A DNA stretch of 64,000 nucleotides from Candidatus Enterococcus ferrettii (GCF_017377655.1 NZ_JAFREL010000020.1:62001-126000), one strand, 5' to 3'. Positions 1 through 8,854 are shown, counted from the first letter of the stretch. Numbers and translations: made by a program. Notes: a model not told the origin generated them from the sequence alone.

Positions 1-27
1 AACACTTACATCTAAAAACTTTTTCAA
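1..27 (-). CDS. Possible 5' end of a gene running off the left edge
   Basis: Only nine codons are visible. On the minus strand a good Shine-Dalgarno (AAAGGAG, 35-41) lies 7 nt before a TTG codon at 27-25, and the frame (reading M-K-K-F-L-D-V-S-V) stays open to the window edge. A nearby ATG at 12-10 is followed at once by a stop, so TTG is the plausible start. No function can be inferred. The gene, if real, would sit downstream of the palindrome at 99-114. Confidence 0.3.
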
Positions 28-98
28 TTTTTAACTCCTTTCCATTCGTTCAGGTTGTTAAGGCCTTAGTATAGAGAACAACGCATCAATCCAAAAAT

Positions 99-114
99 TA
101 TAACGATCGTTATA
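99..114. promoter_or_regulatory. 16-bp perfect palindrome, operator-like
   Basis: TATAACGATCGTTATA is a perfect palindrome lying about 70 bp upstream of the putative minus-strand gene at the left edge. Its size and symmetry resemble operators of TetR-family repressors; that is an inference from shape only. The rest of 1-422 is AT-rich and shows no convincing gene. Confidence 0.4.
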
Positions 115-422
115 TTTCAATATTTAGAAAAAATATAGGTTTATCTGATAAAAAGATAAAATAATAGCAAAAATGATAGGGGTCCCACTATTTTTTCATA
201 ATTGTGGAGAAACATTCTTATCTATTAACTACAGTAATCACCTTTCTCTCTTTCTTAAGACTAGTCGAAAATCATTTTTAGTCAATCCACAGAAAATCGC
301 TTTGAAGGAAAATGAATGAGTGGATTTTGCTTAGCAGCAGCTTCTTTATTCTTTCAATCTCTTTACTTTTATTTATTTAAAAGTTATTTTACAAAAAAAT
401 ATGAGTAGATTTTTATTGAGAT

Positions 423-450
423 AAAAAAACGACTGGATCATCTCCAGCCG
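423..450 (-). terminator. Intrinsic terminator after ABC transporter operon
   Basis: On the minus strand an 8-bp stem (430-437 with 443-450, one G-U pair) closes a 5-nt loop and is followed by seven Us (423-429). It lies 13 bp after the permease stop codon and ends the ABC operon. Confidence 0.85.
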
Positions 451-463
451 CTTTCCTGCTTAA

Positions 464-1210
464 CTATTCTTGTTCAAATCCGTTTTTGCGATAATTTAAA
501 ACGAACAATACTGAAATGATCAGCAGCTCACCAATTAAGACCAGCCAGCTTTGAGAGGTCAATCCTTGATTGGTCCCTTCAGCAAAGGCTGAAACTAAGT
601 TCCCTACAATTCCAGTATATAAAAATCCGCTAATCTTCTGAAAATTCTCAGCGACATTACCAAAAACCGGAACCATCATTAACACTAGTACAAAAATCGT
701 ACAAATGTTGCTGGAGGACATTTGATTTTTAGCAAACAATCCGATCAGCATACCTAATACACAGCTGGTTAACCCAGCAATAGCTGTCACCAGTAAATAA
801 AGGCCTACATTAACTTCCCTTAAATTTATACCGCTCAGCAGCAGCACCAAAAGATTTATCAGAAAAGAGACTACAAAGGATGGCAGTACAGAACTGATAA
901 AATATTCTGCTCCATTAACAGAAGAGGTCATCAGTGTCCGCAGAGTGTTTTTTTCCTTATCCTTAGCCAGCATCGTTGCCGGCATCATCATGGAAACACT
1001 GGTTAAATTCATTAGCAGACCGAGATTCAATACCAGCGCAATCATAAACGGCGGCATCGCGGCTCCCTCTAAAATATTTTGATAGACAAAGCGCATAATT
1101 AAGGTTAATAAAGGAACCATACTGCTTGTGATAAGAAAGGTTTTGTTGCGGAACAGCTCCTTAAATTTGAAACGAGTTAATACCCTAATTTTTTTAATGG
1201 ACAACCTCAT
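464..1210 (-). CDS. ABC-2 type transporter permease
   Basis: A 248-residue membrane protein with about six hydrophobic segments and the N-terminal pattern of ABC-2 permeases: a basic start, then a cytoplasmic FKELFRNK stretch just before the first membrane helix. It would form the channel for the ATPase encoded immediately upstream. The two genes overlap by an ATGA (stop/start) and are therefore translationally coupled. AAGGGAG lies 8 nt before the ATG. Such pairs export peptides, lantibiotics or drugs, or confer immunity; the substrate cannot be told from sequence. The neighbouring Agr-like two-component system suggests peptide or envelope-stress signalling, which is inference. Confidence 0.8.
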   Translation of the reverse strand: MRLSIKKIRVLTRFKFKELFRNKTFLITSSMVPLLTLIMRFVYQNILEGAAMPPFMIALVLNLGLLMNLTSVSMMMPATMLAKDKEKNTLRTLMTSSVNGAEYFISSVLPSFVVSFLINLLVLLLSGINLREVNVGLYLLVTAIAGLTSCVLGMLIGLFAKNQMSSSNICTIFVLVLMMVPVFGNVAENFQKISGFLYTGIVGNLVSAFAEGTNQGLTSQSWLVLIGELLIISVLFVLNYRKNGFEQE

Positions 1211-2061
1211 CAGCTCAACTCCCTTCCTGTAACGGTTAAGAAGACATTTTCCAGCGTTGGTTCACAGGAATGAATCGATTCGACTAAATCGTCCGTCATC
1301 CATTCTGTTAATTTCTTCGTATTTTCAACCGTATGAGCTAAAGTAATTTTTTCCCTTGTATTCAGCAAAATGCGGTACTGTTTCTTAGAATTATAGCGCA
1401 GACAAATCTCTTGGGGCGTGCCAAACTCAACGATTTTGCCATCATTTAACAGCGCAACATGGTCACACAGCTTAGAGGCTTCTTCCATATTGTGTGTCGT
1501 CAAGAAAATACCCATACCGTCTTTCTTAAGCTCCAGCAGCAGGCGATGAATTTCAAGAGCTGTAGTCGGATCAAGTCCCGAGGTCGGTTCATCTAAGAAC
1601 AATACCTTAGGCTGATGCATTACTGCTCGCGCCAATATTAACCGCTGACCTTGTCCTTTAGAAAGCTTCCCAGCCAATTGCTTTTTCTGTTCCACCAAAC
1701 CAACCCGTTTCAGCAAATGATCAATCCGCTCCTTAGGCACATTCAGCAGCTGGGCAAACAACAGCAGATTTTCATAAACAGTAAATTCTTCGTATACTCC
1801 GCTGGCATCGGTCACTATTCCGATTTTTTCATAAATTTGTTCATTAATTCTTCGCGTATCGCTGCCTAATATCGTTGCTTCCCCCGAGCTTTGAACCATT
1901 TGTCCGGTCACAATTTTAATTGTCGTAGTTTTTCCGGCACCAGATGGCCCTAAAAAACCAAGAATTTCACCAGCAGAAAGAGTCATATTAATGTCTTTTA
2001 ATGCTTGTTTATCAGAAAAAGCTTTCGAAATGTGTTTTAACTTTAACAATTCTTCCTTCAC
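1210..2061 (-). CDS. ABC transporter ATP-binding protein
   Basis: Nucleotide-binding subunit of an ABC-2 exporter. Walker A GPSGAGKT is near residues 38-45, the signature LSKGQGQRL near 137, Walker B VLFLDEPTSGLDP near 160 and the switch histidine in LTTHNMEEA near 192. The C-terminal 70 residues form the usual extension of drug or bacteriocin exporters. I place the start at the GTG at 2061: GGAGG (2070-2074) lies exactly 8 nt upstream, whereas the ATG at 2076 contains that Shine-Dalgarno inside its own codons. The gene follows a terminator, so it probably has its own promoter. Confidence 0.88.
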   Translation of the reverse strand: MKEELLKLKHISKAFSDKQALKDINMTLSAGEILGFLGPSGAGKTTTIKIVTGQMVQSSGEATILGSDTRRINEQIYEKIGIVTDASGVYEEFTVYENLLLFAQLLNVPKERIDHLLKRVGLVEQKKQLAGKLSKGQGQRLILARAVMHQPKVLFLDEPTSGLDPTTALEIHRLLLELKKDGMGIFLTTHNMEEASKLCDHVALLNDGKIVEFGTPQEICLRYNSKKQYRILLNTREKITLAHTVENTKKLTEWMTDDLVESIHSCEPTLENVFLTVTGRELS

Positions 2062-2130
2062 TTTTCTTACCTCCATCAGTTATTCCTTTAACTATAATCA
2101 GTAATCGGATGAAAAAACGTTTTGCGTCCA

Positions 2131-2171
2131 AAAAAGACAGAAAACCGTCCTTTTTGGCAGTCTTCTGTCTT
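2131..2171 (-). terminator. Intrinsic terminator after the histidine kinase
   Basis: A 9-bp perfect stem (2134-2142 with 2163-2171), extended inward by about five more mostly paired bases, is followed by a run of six Us on the minus strand. It begins at the kinase stop codon and separates the two-component operon from the ABC operon. Confidence 0.85.
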
Positions 2172-3483
2172 ATGTTAGTTTAAATGTCAGCATCTGAATA
2201 AATTCTTGTTTTTCAACCCGCGTCTCCAGCCAAATATCTGGATATTGACGGGTAATTTCTTTCAAATTGGTTAGTCCCAGACCGCGGTTGTCCCCTTTTG
2301 TGGAATACCCCGCTGTCCAAATACGCTGCAGGTCAATTGATTGACTGGTAACATTTTTGACAATGAAGGTTAGTTTTCCCTTCTCCTTCAGCAAGACAAT
2401 TGTAACCTGCGGCTTCTTTTCCAAAGCAGCCGCCTCAATCGCGTTATCCATTAAAATACCGCCGCATCTCAGCAGATCAGAGATTTCCATCGGAATTTTT
2501 TTAATCGGTTCCATGACTTCAATCATTAGCTGTACATTCATCTTCTCCGCCTGCATGACCTTTGACATGATCAACGTTTTCAGCTCAATTACTTCAATGT
2601 TAGCCAGCTGGTTCAATTGCTGCATGTCTAGCCGGATTTCTTTGTCCATCTGCAGCATCTTAGTACTGATAAATTCCTGAGCTGCCTTAATATCACCTGA
2701 TTCTACTTGCGCATATAGACCAGTAGCGACATTTTTATAGTCATGATGAATTTTTCGCAGATCCAACTGAATACTTTCCAACCGTTGCAGATACGCCTGC
2801 TGCTGCAATATTAAGGCTTCAGATTCTTTCAATCTTTGCTCTCTCAGGTATTCCCTCAACAAAAAGATATACACCGCAATCACCATGCTGTAGCTCAGAA
2901 TATACAGTGCCGTCACCAAGAACGAATAATCATTTAGGAAGAAGGTCATTTTAACCAGTTCGATCAAAATATTCAAAACGCTGACAATCAAGCCAATGAT
3001 TAAAGCAAGTCTCGGATAATCCACAATGCGACGCAATACAAAAAAAACGCGCGTTTTGGACAAGATCCGATACAACAGCAAAATGAAGCAGGAGACGATC
3101 GTTGTACCTAGAAAATTCATCACCACTGGGGAAGTACCAGGAGCAATCGCTAAAATAATCGCTTTGTAGATACTATTGAAGATTAAGGTAACCAACGTTA
3201 TAAAAATTGCTAGAAAGAATATGGTTCGCCAATCTACCACCTTAAAAATGTACTGATGCAGCAATAAGGAAAGACCAGTTGCCACGCCAGCTTGGACCAA
3301 AATGTAAGCAGCTAATGGTAAATCAGCTAGCGCATACGTCAAAAATGCCAAAAGGACAGACATGAGCAAATACAACAGCCAAGTAAATGGATTCTTACTT
3401 TTTTCTTTGAATACAAAATAAACCAATAGGTATTCTAGAATAAAATTAGTCATAAAGATGTACGTTAAGATTCCCATACTCAT
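2170..3483 (-). CDS. Agr-type (GHKL) sensor histidine kinase
   Basis: A 437-residue membrane sensor. The first 210 residues carry about six hydrophobic helices. A short coiled linker then leads to a dimerisation segment with the phospho-acceptor region KIHHDYKN near residue 245, and a GHKL ATPase domain with N-box CGGILMDNAIEAA near 343 and G-box DNRGLGLTN near 400. This architecture is that of AgrC/BlpH-like kinases. It would phosphorylate the LytTR regulator encoded just upstream (11-bp gap, same operon). No signal-peptide precursor gene is visible nearby, so the stimulus is unknown. Confidence 0.85.
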   Translation of the reverse strand: MSMGILTYIFMTNFILEYLLVYFVFKEKSKNPFTWLLYLLMSVLLAFLTYALADLPLAAYILVQAGVATGLSLLLHQYIFKVVDWRTIFFLAIFITLVTLIFNSIYKAIILAIAPGTSPVVMNFLGTTIVSCFILLLYRILSKTRVFFVLRRIVDYPRLALIIGLIVSVLNILIELVKMTFFLNDYSFLVTALYILSYSMVIAVYIFLLREYLREQRLKESEALILQQQAYLQRLESIQLDLRKIHHDYKNVATGLYAQVESGDIKAAQEFISTKMLQMDKEIRLDMQQLNQLANIEVIELKTLIMSKVMQAEKMNVQLMIEVMEPIKKIPMEISDLLRCGGILMDNAIEAAALEKKPQVTIVLLKEKGKLTFIVKNVTSQSIDLQRIWTAGYSTKGDNRGLGLTNLKEITRQYPDIWLETRVEKQEFIQMLTFKLT

Positions 3484-3494
3484 TAAAAAGCTGA

Positions 3495-4241
3495 TTATCC
3501 TTCACTCCCTTCGAAATAACTTCGCAGCAGCTTTTTACCAGCCCGCGACATTAGACAAACCGATCCATTTTCCATAATTACGGTATTATCAGAATAATTA
3601 ACCTGCTGAATCTTACTTTTTTGTACTAAATAAGAACGGTGAATCTTCAAAAATTTCTCCGAAAGCTGTTGTTCAATTTTCTTTAATTCTCCTCGGAATT
3701 CTAATAAGCGGCTCTCAGTATGGAGAACCACTCGGTGTGCCCCTACGGTTTCAAAGAATAAAATACTTTCCATTGGCAGCTGATAACTGGCATCAGCAAT
3801 TTTTACCGTATAATAACTTTGCGAATCCCCTAGCTCCTGAGTTAACAGCTGCTGGATATCCACTAAACACTCCATTAATTGGCCATTTAACTTCTCGGGA
3901 GCATCTTTATATAAATAACTCATTGCTTCCAAACGATATTTAAAGGTTTCAAAAATCAGCTCTTCATGGGTCGTTATAAAGATTAGGAACCCTCGCGTAT
4001 CTAGTGCACGCATTTCCTTGGCCAATGAAAACCCGTTGTATTCTTCATGCTTTAAATCGACATCAAAAAAATAAATCGAACGCATCGCATGGGATCGGCG
4101 GTGCGCAAGAACTTCTTTAGGATCACCAGTCACTAAAACAATCTCCATATCATAATCATGAATCATGATGAGATTCGAAATAATCTTTTTCAGGTATTCC
4201 CGTGTTTCTTGGACATCGTCACAAATATAAATAGGTACCAT
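3495..4241 (-). CDS. LytTR-family response regulator
   Basis: A 248-residue regulator. The N-terminal receiver domain has acidic residues D8-D9 and a probable phospho-acceptor D60 in IYFFDVDL. The C-terminal LytTR DNA-binding domain spans about residues 145-245 and contains the typical FLKIHRSYLVQ segment. It pairs with the GHKL kinase downstream. LytTR proteins bind pairs of 9-bp direct repeats; two ATCGTTTC copies lie in its own upstream region (4292-4323), suggesting autoregulation. Likely targets are itself and perhaps the ABC exporter, which is inference from position. Confidence 0.87.
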   Translation of the reverse strand: MVPIYICDDVQETREYLKKIISNLIMIHDYDMEIVLVTGDPKEVLAHRRSHAMRSIYFFDVDLKHEEYNGFSLAKEMRALDTRGFLIFITTHEELIFETFKYRLEAMSYLYKDAPEKLNGQLMECLVDIQQLLTQELGDSQSYYTVKIADASYQLPMESILFFETVGAHRVVLHTESRLLEFRGELKKIEQQLSEKFLKIHRSYLVQKSKIQQVNYSDNTVIMENGSVCLMSRAGKKLLRSYFEGSEG

Positions 4242-4291
4242 ACTTCATCCACTTCCACTAAAGGTATATCTCAGTTTAGCATTACTTCCTA

Positions 4292-4323
4292 ATCGTTTCC
4301 ACACCATTTTCCAATATCGTTTC
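4292..4323. promoter_or_regulatory. Possible LytTR binding repeats
   Basis: Two direct copies of ATCGTTTC (4292-4299 and 4316-4323) lie 24 bp apart upstream of the LytTR gene. LytTR sites are usually two 9-bp repeats about 21-22 bp apart, so the spacing is slightly long. Confidence 0.35.
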
Positions 4324-4331
4324 AATGAACC

Positions 4332-4374
4332 AAAAAAAAGCTAACCAGAAGTACAAATGAATTCTGATTAGCTT
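4332..4374 (-). terminator. Intrinsic terminator of the lacFEG operon
   Basis: A 13-bp stem (4338-4350 with 4362-4374, one G-U pair) is followed by eight Us on the minus strand. It lies 26 bp after the lacG stop. Confidence 0.92.
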
Positions 4375-4400
4375 GATTTAACTGGTTTGAGCCGTTTTTT

Positions 4401-5804
4401 CTAAGATAGCTGTCCGCTTTGACTCATTTTCCGATACCAATACGCACTTTCTTTTGGATAACGCGCCTGTGTATCAAAGTCAACATAGAATAGCCCATAG
4501 CGTTTGGTATACCCATTCGTCCAAGAAAAAACATCCATTAAGGACCAGATAAAGTAACCCTCTACCTTAACTCCCTTTTCAACAGCATTCAAAATAGCCT
4601 GCAAATGCAAACGAACATAATCAATTCTGGCTGTATCGGTTACTGTTCCATCAACAAGCTTGTCTTTATCCCCCATGCCGTTTTCGGTCACATACAGCTT
4701 GTTGTAATTGGGATACCGTTCCTTAACAAAAACCAGCATGTCCTCTAGCCCTTGAGGATAGATTGGCCAATCCCAATCGGTTGTCGGAATCGCTGGATTA
4801 TTTACTCGTTCTCCAACACCCTTTAACGCAAAGACGCTGCTGCCCTTCTCCCCAGTCCCATTGTGGTGAATTTGTGATTCACCTGAATAAGCCTGCAAGA
4901 AATGACTGGCATAATAATTAATTCCCATAAAATCGATCTGCTCTGCAGCAAACTGTAAATCCTCAAACTCTTGCGGTGTGGTTCGCAATTCTCCTTGATT
5001 TTCGGCTAAAATGCCAGAAATAATCGACCAAGTATCTTCCGAGTAATTCCCCTTGAACGTGGCATCTAATAAGAATTGATTTGCTAGAACGTGCTCTTTT
5101 AACGCTGCCGATTTATCTGCTTCTGAGTTAGAGATTGGATACTTAGACTCTAAAATGTGCACGATCCCAATTTCACCCGATTGACCAGACTGTTTGAATT
5201 TTTTCACGACTTGGGCATGAGCCACCATCATATTGTGCATAGATTGAATCGCTTTAGGCAAGTCGTATTGTAAATTAGGAGGAAAATGCCCAATGATATA
5301 CTGTCCAGCAACTACTGACCAAGGTTCATTGATCGTAATCCAATAGTTTACCTTACTGCCATATTCCTGGAAGCAAAATGCAGCAAATTCCACGTACGCG
5401 GCAGTCATTTCAGTAGACAGCCAGTCCCCTTTTTTAAATAAAGGTACTGGTGTATCGAAATGATGAAGGGTAACAAACGGTTCCACACCATTTGCAAGAC
5501 AGGCATCAATCAATTGATGATAGAAGCTTACACCTGCCGGGTCTACTTCACCAGTTCCTTGTGGAAAAATCCTCGTCCAAGCAATTGAAATCCGAATACC
5601 ATTGATCCCGAATTCCTTGCACAAAGCTAAATCTTCAGGATATTTATGGTAAAAGTCGCTGGCAGTGCTAGGATCGAATACTCCTTGCTCAGCTAAGTAA
5701 TCATCCCAGTAATTCTTTCCTCTTTTTCCTTCATTGACTGCCCCTTCTGCTTGATAAGCAGCGGTTGCGGCACCAAAGATAAAATTTTTTGGAAAATTAT
5801 GCAT
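4401..5804 (-). CDS. lacG: 6-phospho-beta-galactosidase (GH1)
   Basis: Hydrolyses phosphorylated beta-galactosides such as lactose-6-phosphate in the cytoplasm. At 467 residues it matches the length of GH1 LacG. The acid/base Glu is in TINEPW (residue 160) and the nucleophile in YVTENG near 375. The phosphate-binding loop reads FSWTNGYTKRYG near 430: a Trp after Ser is the LacG signature, whereas 6-phospho-beta-glucosidases usually have Ala there. The whole protein resembles staphylococcal and lactococcal LacG from memory. It is the last gene of lacFEG, 11 bp after lacE. Specificity for aryl or other beta-galactosides is not excluded. No tagatose-6-phosphate genes (lacABCD) are in the window. 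Confidence 0.88.
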   Translation of the reverse strand: MHNFPKNFIFGAATAAYQAEGAVNEGKRGKNYWDDYLAEQGVFDPSTASDFYHKYPEDLALCKEFGINGIRISIAWTRIFPQGTGEVDPAGVSFYHQLIDACLANGVEPFVTLHHFDTPVPLFKKGDWLSTEMTAAYVEFAAFCFQEYGSKVNYWITINEPWSVVAGQYIIGHFPPNLQYDLPKAIQSMHNMMVAHAQVVKKFKQSGQSGEIGIVHILESKYPISNSEADKSAALKEHVLANQFLLDATFKGNYSEDTWSIISGILAENQGELRTTPQEFEDLQFAAEQIDFMGINYYASHFLQAYSGESQIHHNGTGEKGSSVFALKGVGERVNNPAIPTTDWDWPIYPQGLEDMLVFVKERYPNYNKLYVTENGMGDKDKLVDGTVTDTARIDYVRLHLQAILNAVEKGVKVEGYFIWSLMDVFSWTNGYTKRYGLFYVDFDTQARYPKESAYWYRKMSQSGQLS

Positions 5805-5815
5805 CTAATTCCTCC

Positions 5816-7477
5816 TTAGGCTAAACTTTCAAAAACAAAGTTAATGGCTTGCTCAGGTGCTTTTGCTAAAGCGACGTATTCCGCACCCGTTGTTGAAACT
5901 GCTCGGGTTCCTTTGCCGTTCGTATCTTCTTGCAATTCTTTCAGCATTGAGGCCATTTGCGGCGCTAGTACAATTAAATCAAACTCGCTAATCAAGTCTT
6001 TGTGTTGACCATAAGCCATCGCTGTCGAATCTACCGCTACACCCTTTTCCTTTGCGCCTTTTTTAATCGCATTTGCCAGCATCGAGCTGGTCGCTCCATT
6101 GGCACAAAGTACTAAGACATTCTTTTTGCTGCCTGCTTCTTTCATCACAGAAGCCACTTCTTGAGCCACTTGATTTTCCACGACTTGGATTTCTTCGTTC
6201 ACTGATTCTTCGTTACTTTCTTTGGCAACCAATTCATTGTCATATGCTTTGAAGAATGGGAAATAGATCAGAAAATCTACAACTAGCAAGACCACCATCA
6301 AGACAATGGCTAACCCGGCAAAACCTGTTCCCATGATTAATCCAAGCGGTCCCGGTGTTGTCCAAGGCAAGTTGTAAATAAACCCATTCATTCCTAAGAA
6401 ATCAACAAAGAATTTGAATAACCAAACATTCACGATGGGCGCTGCGATGAATGGTATGAAAAAGATTGGGTTTAACACAATGGGTGCACCAAACAGCATC
6501 GGTTCATTTACTCCGAAGAGTACCGGAATGGATGATGCACGTCCGATTGTTTTAAGCTGCTTGGATCTAGCTAGAAAAGCAAACATTAACGTGATGACTA
6601 GCGTCGCACCTGTTCCTCCAAGGGTCGCTACAAAGTATTGCGTTCCTTGGGACAAAATATTCGGTGCATGTTCGCCAGCTTGATAGAGATGCATGTTCAA
6701 TTCAACATTGGTAATATAAATCGCAGATACTGCGGGTTCTACAATCGATGGACCATGGATCCCAACAAACCAGAAGAATGCCATCGCACCAAATATCAGT
6801 GCTAAGCCAAGATATCCGTCAGCGGCACTAAAGATCGGCTGGAATACTTCGATAATTTTCTCTGAAAATCCAGCCCCTGTAAGAGTACGGAAGCCTAAAT
6901 CAAACAGCCAAAAGAAAACAGTCGATAATGTAATAGGAATAAGATCTTTAAAGGTTTGCGAAATATTTCCAGGAACTTCCTCTGGCATTTTTACTGTGAT
7001 ATTATTTTTTACACAAAAACGATAAACATTCGGTACAATAAATCCAACAACAAAGGCAGTCAATAAGCCTTTGGTTCCCATGAAACCAGTGGAGAATCCA
7101 CCTTCAATTGGGTCAACACCAATAATAACAAACCCGATAATTGCTGCAACCATTGTTGAGACACTATTGATTTGATTTGTTTTTGGTAATTTATTATTGA
7201 AGTTTTCAGTTAAACTCTTGGTAACCGTGGCTGCCATCAGCAGTCCCAAAATTCCCATTGAGCCGTTATAAGCTTTCATTAGAATTGTTTCAATAGATGT
7301 ATCCCAATGAAATCCAAAGGCGTTGGGCACATAAGCAATTAATATGAAGAAACTGGAAAAAAGAATGACTGGAATTAAACTGATAAATCCATCGCGAATC
7401 GCGCGAAGATAGGGATTATTAGAGATTTTTTCAAAAACAGGTTTCATTTTCTCAATTTTGTTAACTATTGCTTTCAT
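5816..7477 (-). CDS. lacE: PTS lactose-type EIICB
   Basis: A 553-residue PTS permease that imports and phosphorylates the sugar. The first 420 residues are the EIIC channel of the lactose/cellobiose family, with GIHGPSIVEPAV near 300 and GVNEPMLFGAP near 340. The C-terminal 100 residues are the EIIB domain with phospho-cysteine in VLVLCANGATSSML near 458. The fused CB order and close resemblance to LacE favour lactose-type over stand-alone cellobiose EIIC. It receives phosphate from LacF, encoded 18 bp upstream, and feeds LacG downstream. Confidence 0.9.
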   Translation of the reverse strand: MKAIVNKIEKMKPVFEKISNNPYLRAIRDGFISLIPVILFSSFFILIAYVPNAFGFHWDTSIETILMKAYNGSMGILGLLMAATVTKSLTENFNNKLPKTNQINSVSTMVAAIIGFVIIGVDPIEGGFSTGFMGTKGLLTAFVVGFIVPNVYRFCVKNNITVKMPEEVPGNISQTFKDLIPITLSTVFFWLFDLGFRTLTGAGFSEKIIEVFQPIFSAADGYLGLALIFGAMAFFWFVGIHGPSIVEPAVSAIYITNVELNMHLYQAGEHAPNILSQGTQYFVATLGGTGATLVITLMFAFLARSKQLKTIGRASSIPVLFGVNEPMLFGAPIVLNPIFFIPFIAAPIVNVWLFKFFVDFLGMNGFIYNLPWTTPGPLGLIMGTGFAGLAIVLMVVLLVVDFLIYFPFFKAYDNELVAKESNEESVNEEIQVVENQVAQEVASVMKEAGSKKNVLVLCANGATSSMLANAIKKGAKEKGVAVDSTAMAYGQHKDLISEFDLIVLAPQMASMLKELQEDTNGKGTRAVSTTGAEYVALAKAPEQAINFVFESLA

Positions 7478-7495
7478 TGATTCCCCTCCTAATCG

Positions 7496-7807
7496 TTAAG
7501 CCTTTTTATAAATATTAAATAGGTGCTTGATTGTATCCTTCAGCAGCATCGTTGTCATCAGATGGTCCTGTGCATGCACCATGATAAAACCAACTTCGAT
7601 ATTCTCTCCACTCGCTTCAGCAGCCAACATTTGTGTTTGTGATTTATGCGCCTCCATCAAGCTAGCCTGAGCCTGCTCAACTAACTCATCTGCCACTGCA
7701 AAATTTCCTTGCTCTGCCTCATCAAGCGCTTCCATTAATTTAGATCTCGCTTCTCCTGCAAAAGCTACTACTTCAAACCCTACCATTGCTGCTTCTTCTC
7801 TATTCAT
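7496..7807 (-). CDS. lacF: PTS lactose-type EIIA
   Basis: Soluble 103-residue phosphocarrier of the Lac family, an all-helical trimer. It passes phosphate from HPr to the Cys of LacE. The active-site His is most likely H78 in IMVHAQDHL, by analogy with lactococcal LacF. First gene of the operon; AGGAGG lies just before the ATG. The promoter at 7875-7903 drives it. Confidence 0.92.
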   Translation of the reverse strand: MNREEAAMVGFEVVAFAGEARSKLMEALDEAEQGNFAVADELVEQAQASLMEAHKSQTQMLAAEASGENIEVGFIMVHAQDHLMTTMLLKDTIKHLFNIYKKA

Positions 7808-7874
7808 TTCTTTTCCTCCTCAATTTAGGAACACCTTATGTTTGATGGTGTTTGTTTGTGTTCTTTATAAACAT

Positions 7875-7903
7875 ATCATATAGTGAGCAACGGCACTTGT
7901 CAA
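7875..7903 (-). promoter_or_regulatory. lacFEG promoter
   Basis: Minus-strand TTGACA (7898-7903), a 17-bp spacer and TATGAT (7875-7880). It faces the lacR promoter 27 bp away and has CAAACA repeats in its downstream leader. Confidence 0.85.
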
Positions 7904-7930
7904 CAGGTTTTTACTGAATAGAAAAACTAT

Positions 7931-7959
7931 TTGACAAACAACTCCAAACAACATATGAT
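7931..7959 (+). promoter_or_regulatory. lacR promoter
   Basis: TTGACA (7931-7936), 17-bp spacer, TATGAT (7954-7959). CAAACA repeats overlap the -35, the spacer and the start region, consistent with autoregulation by the adjacent DeoR protein. Confidence 0.85.
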
Positions 7960-8011
7960 TAAAACAAACATTTATGGACAAATTGTATCTTATATAAAGG
8001 AGTTTAGTAGA

Positions 8012-8773
8012 ATGCTGAAGGAAGAACGACAAAAAATCATGCTAGAATTACTAACTGAGAAAAAAATCGTAAAAGTAGCTGATATTACTGAAAAACTTCA
8101 AGTGGCTGATATGACCGTTCGAAGAGACTTTCAAGAATTGGAAGATAAGGGATTAATCATTCGGATTCATGGTGGCGCTAAAATGCTGGATAAAGATACA
8201 TTAACTTCTATTGAACTGAGTCACCGAGAAAAGAAAAAAATCCATTTGGAAGAAAAAATTGAAATTGCCCAAATCATTGCTGAAAATATTTCCGCTGGCG
8301 AAACTATTTTTTTAGGCCCGGGAACCACTATTGAACTGGTCTATGATTACTTAACCGTAGACTATGCCAAAATAATTACTAATTCTATCCATGTCTTCAA
8401 TAAGTTTAAGCATGATGCTCGCTTTGAATTGATTCTGATTGGTGGGGCTTATCGGAGTAAAACTGGGGCTTTTGTCGGGACCATTGCCAACGATTTCATT
8501 TCAAGTATTCATGTCCAAAAAAGCTTCATTGGTGTGAACGGATTAAATCAGGCGACCATTTTCACTTCTAATGAAGATGAAGGCTTAACACAAAAATATG
8601 CCCTTAACAGCGCCGAAGAAAAATTCATTATCGCAGACCATCATAAATTGGATAAAAAAGATTTTTATGGCTTCTACAAATTGGAGGACATTGATTGGCT
8701 GATTACCGATGCGGGGATTCCAGCTGACAAAGAACAATCTTTTAGTGAGAGTATCCATATTTTGAAAAAGTAG
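8012..8773 (+). CDS. lacR: DeoR-family repressor of the lac operon
   Basis: A 253-residue DeoR/GlpR-type regulator, the normal length for LacR. The N-terminal winged helix-turn-helix spans about residues 1-57 (KVADITEKLQVADMTVRRD), followed by IHGGA and a sugar-phosphate isomerase-like effector domain. DeoR proteins usually respond to a phosphorylated sugar from the pathway they control. I chose ATG 8012 because AAAGGAG sits 8-9 nt upstream and the protein then starts MLKEERQ, typical of the family; the frame is open 27 codons further, overlapping its promoter. It is divergent from lacFEG. Confidence 0.85.
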   Translation: MLKEERQKIMLELLTEKKIVKVADITEKLQVADMTVRRDFQELEDKGLIIRIHGGAKMLDKDTLTSIELSHREKKKIHLEEKIEIAQIIAENISAGETIFLGPGTTIELVYDYLTVDYAKIITNSIHVFNKFKHDARFELILIGGAYRSKTGAFVGTIANDFISSIHVQKSFIGVNGLNQATIFTSNEDEGLTQKYALNSAEEKFIIADHHKLDKKDFYGFYKLEDIDWLITDAGIPADKEQSFSESIHILKK

Positions 8774-8822
8774 CTGAACTATCCAAATGAATCATTGAGT
8801 GGACAGATATGTTACCTGGTGA

Positions 8823-8854
8823 AAAAGCCCTCTTTTAGACAAGAAGGGCTTTTC
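8823..8854 (+). terminator. Intrinsic terminator after lacR
   Basis: A 9-bp stem (8823-8831 with 8845-8853) of AAAAGCCCT and its complement, with a short U-rich tail. It may also stop minus-strand transcripts. Confidence 0.7.

Larger units (their letters stand above)
7840..7970. promoter_or_regulatory. Phased CAAACA/TGTTTG repeats, likely repressor sites
   Basis: On the plus strand CAAACA occurs at 7935, 7945 and 7965, exactly 10 and 20 bp apart. On the other side of the divergent promoters TGTTTG occurs at 7840, 7850 and 7854. One-helical-turn phasing on both flanks suggests cooperative binding by the DeoR-family repressor encoded next door. Confidence 0.55.
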
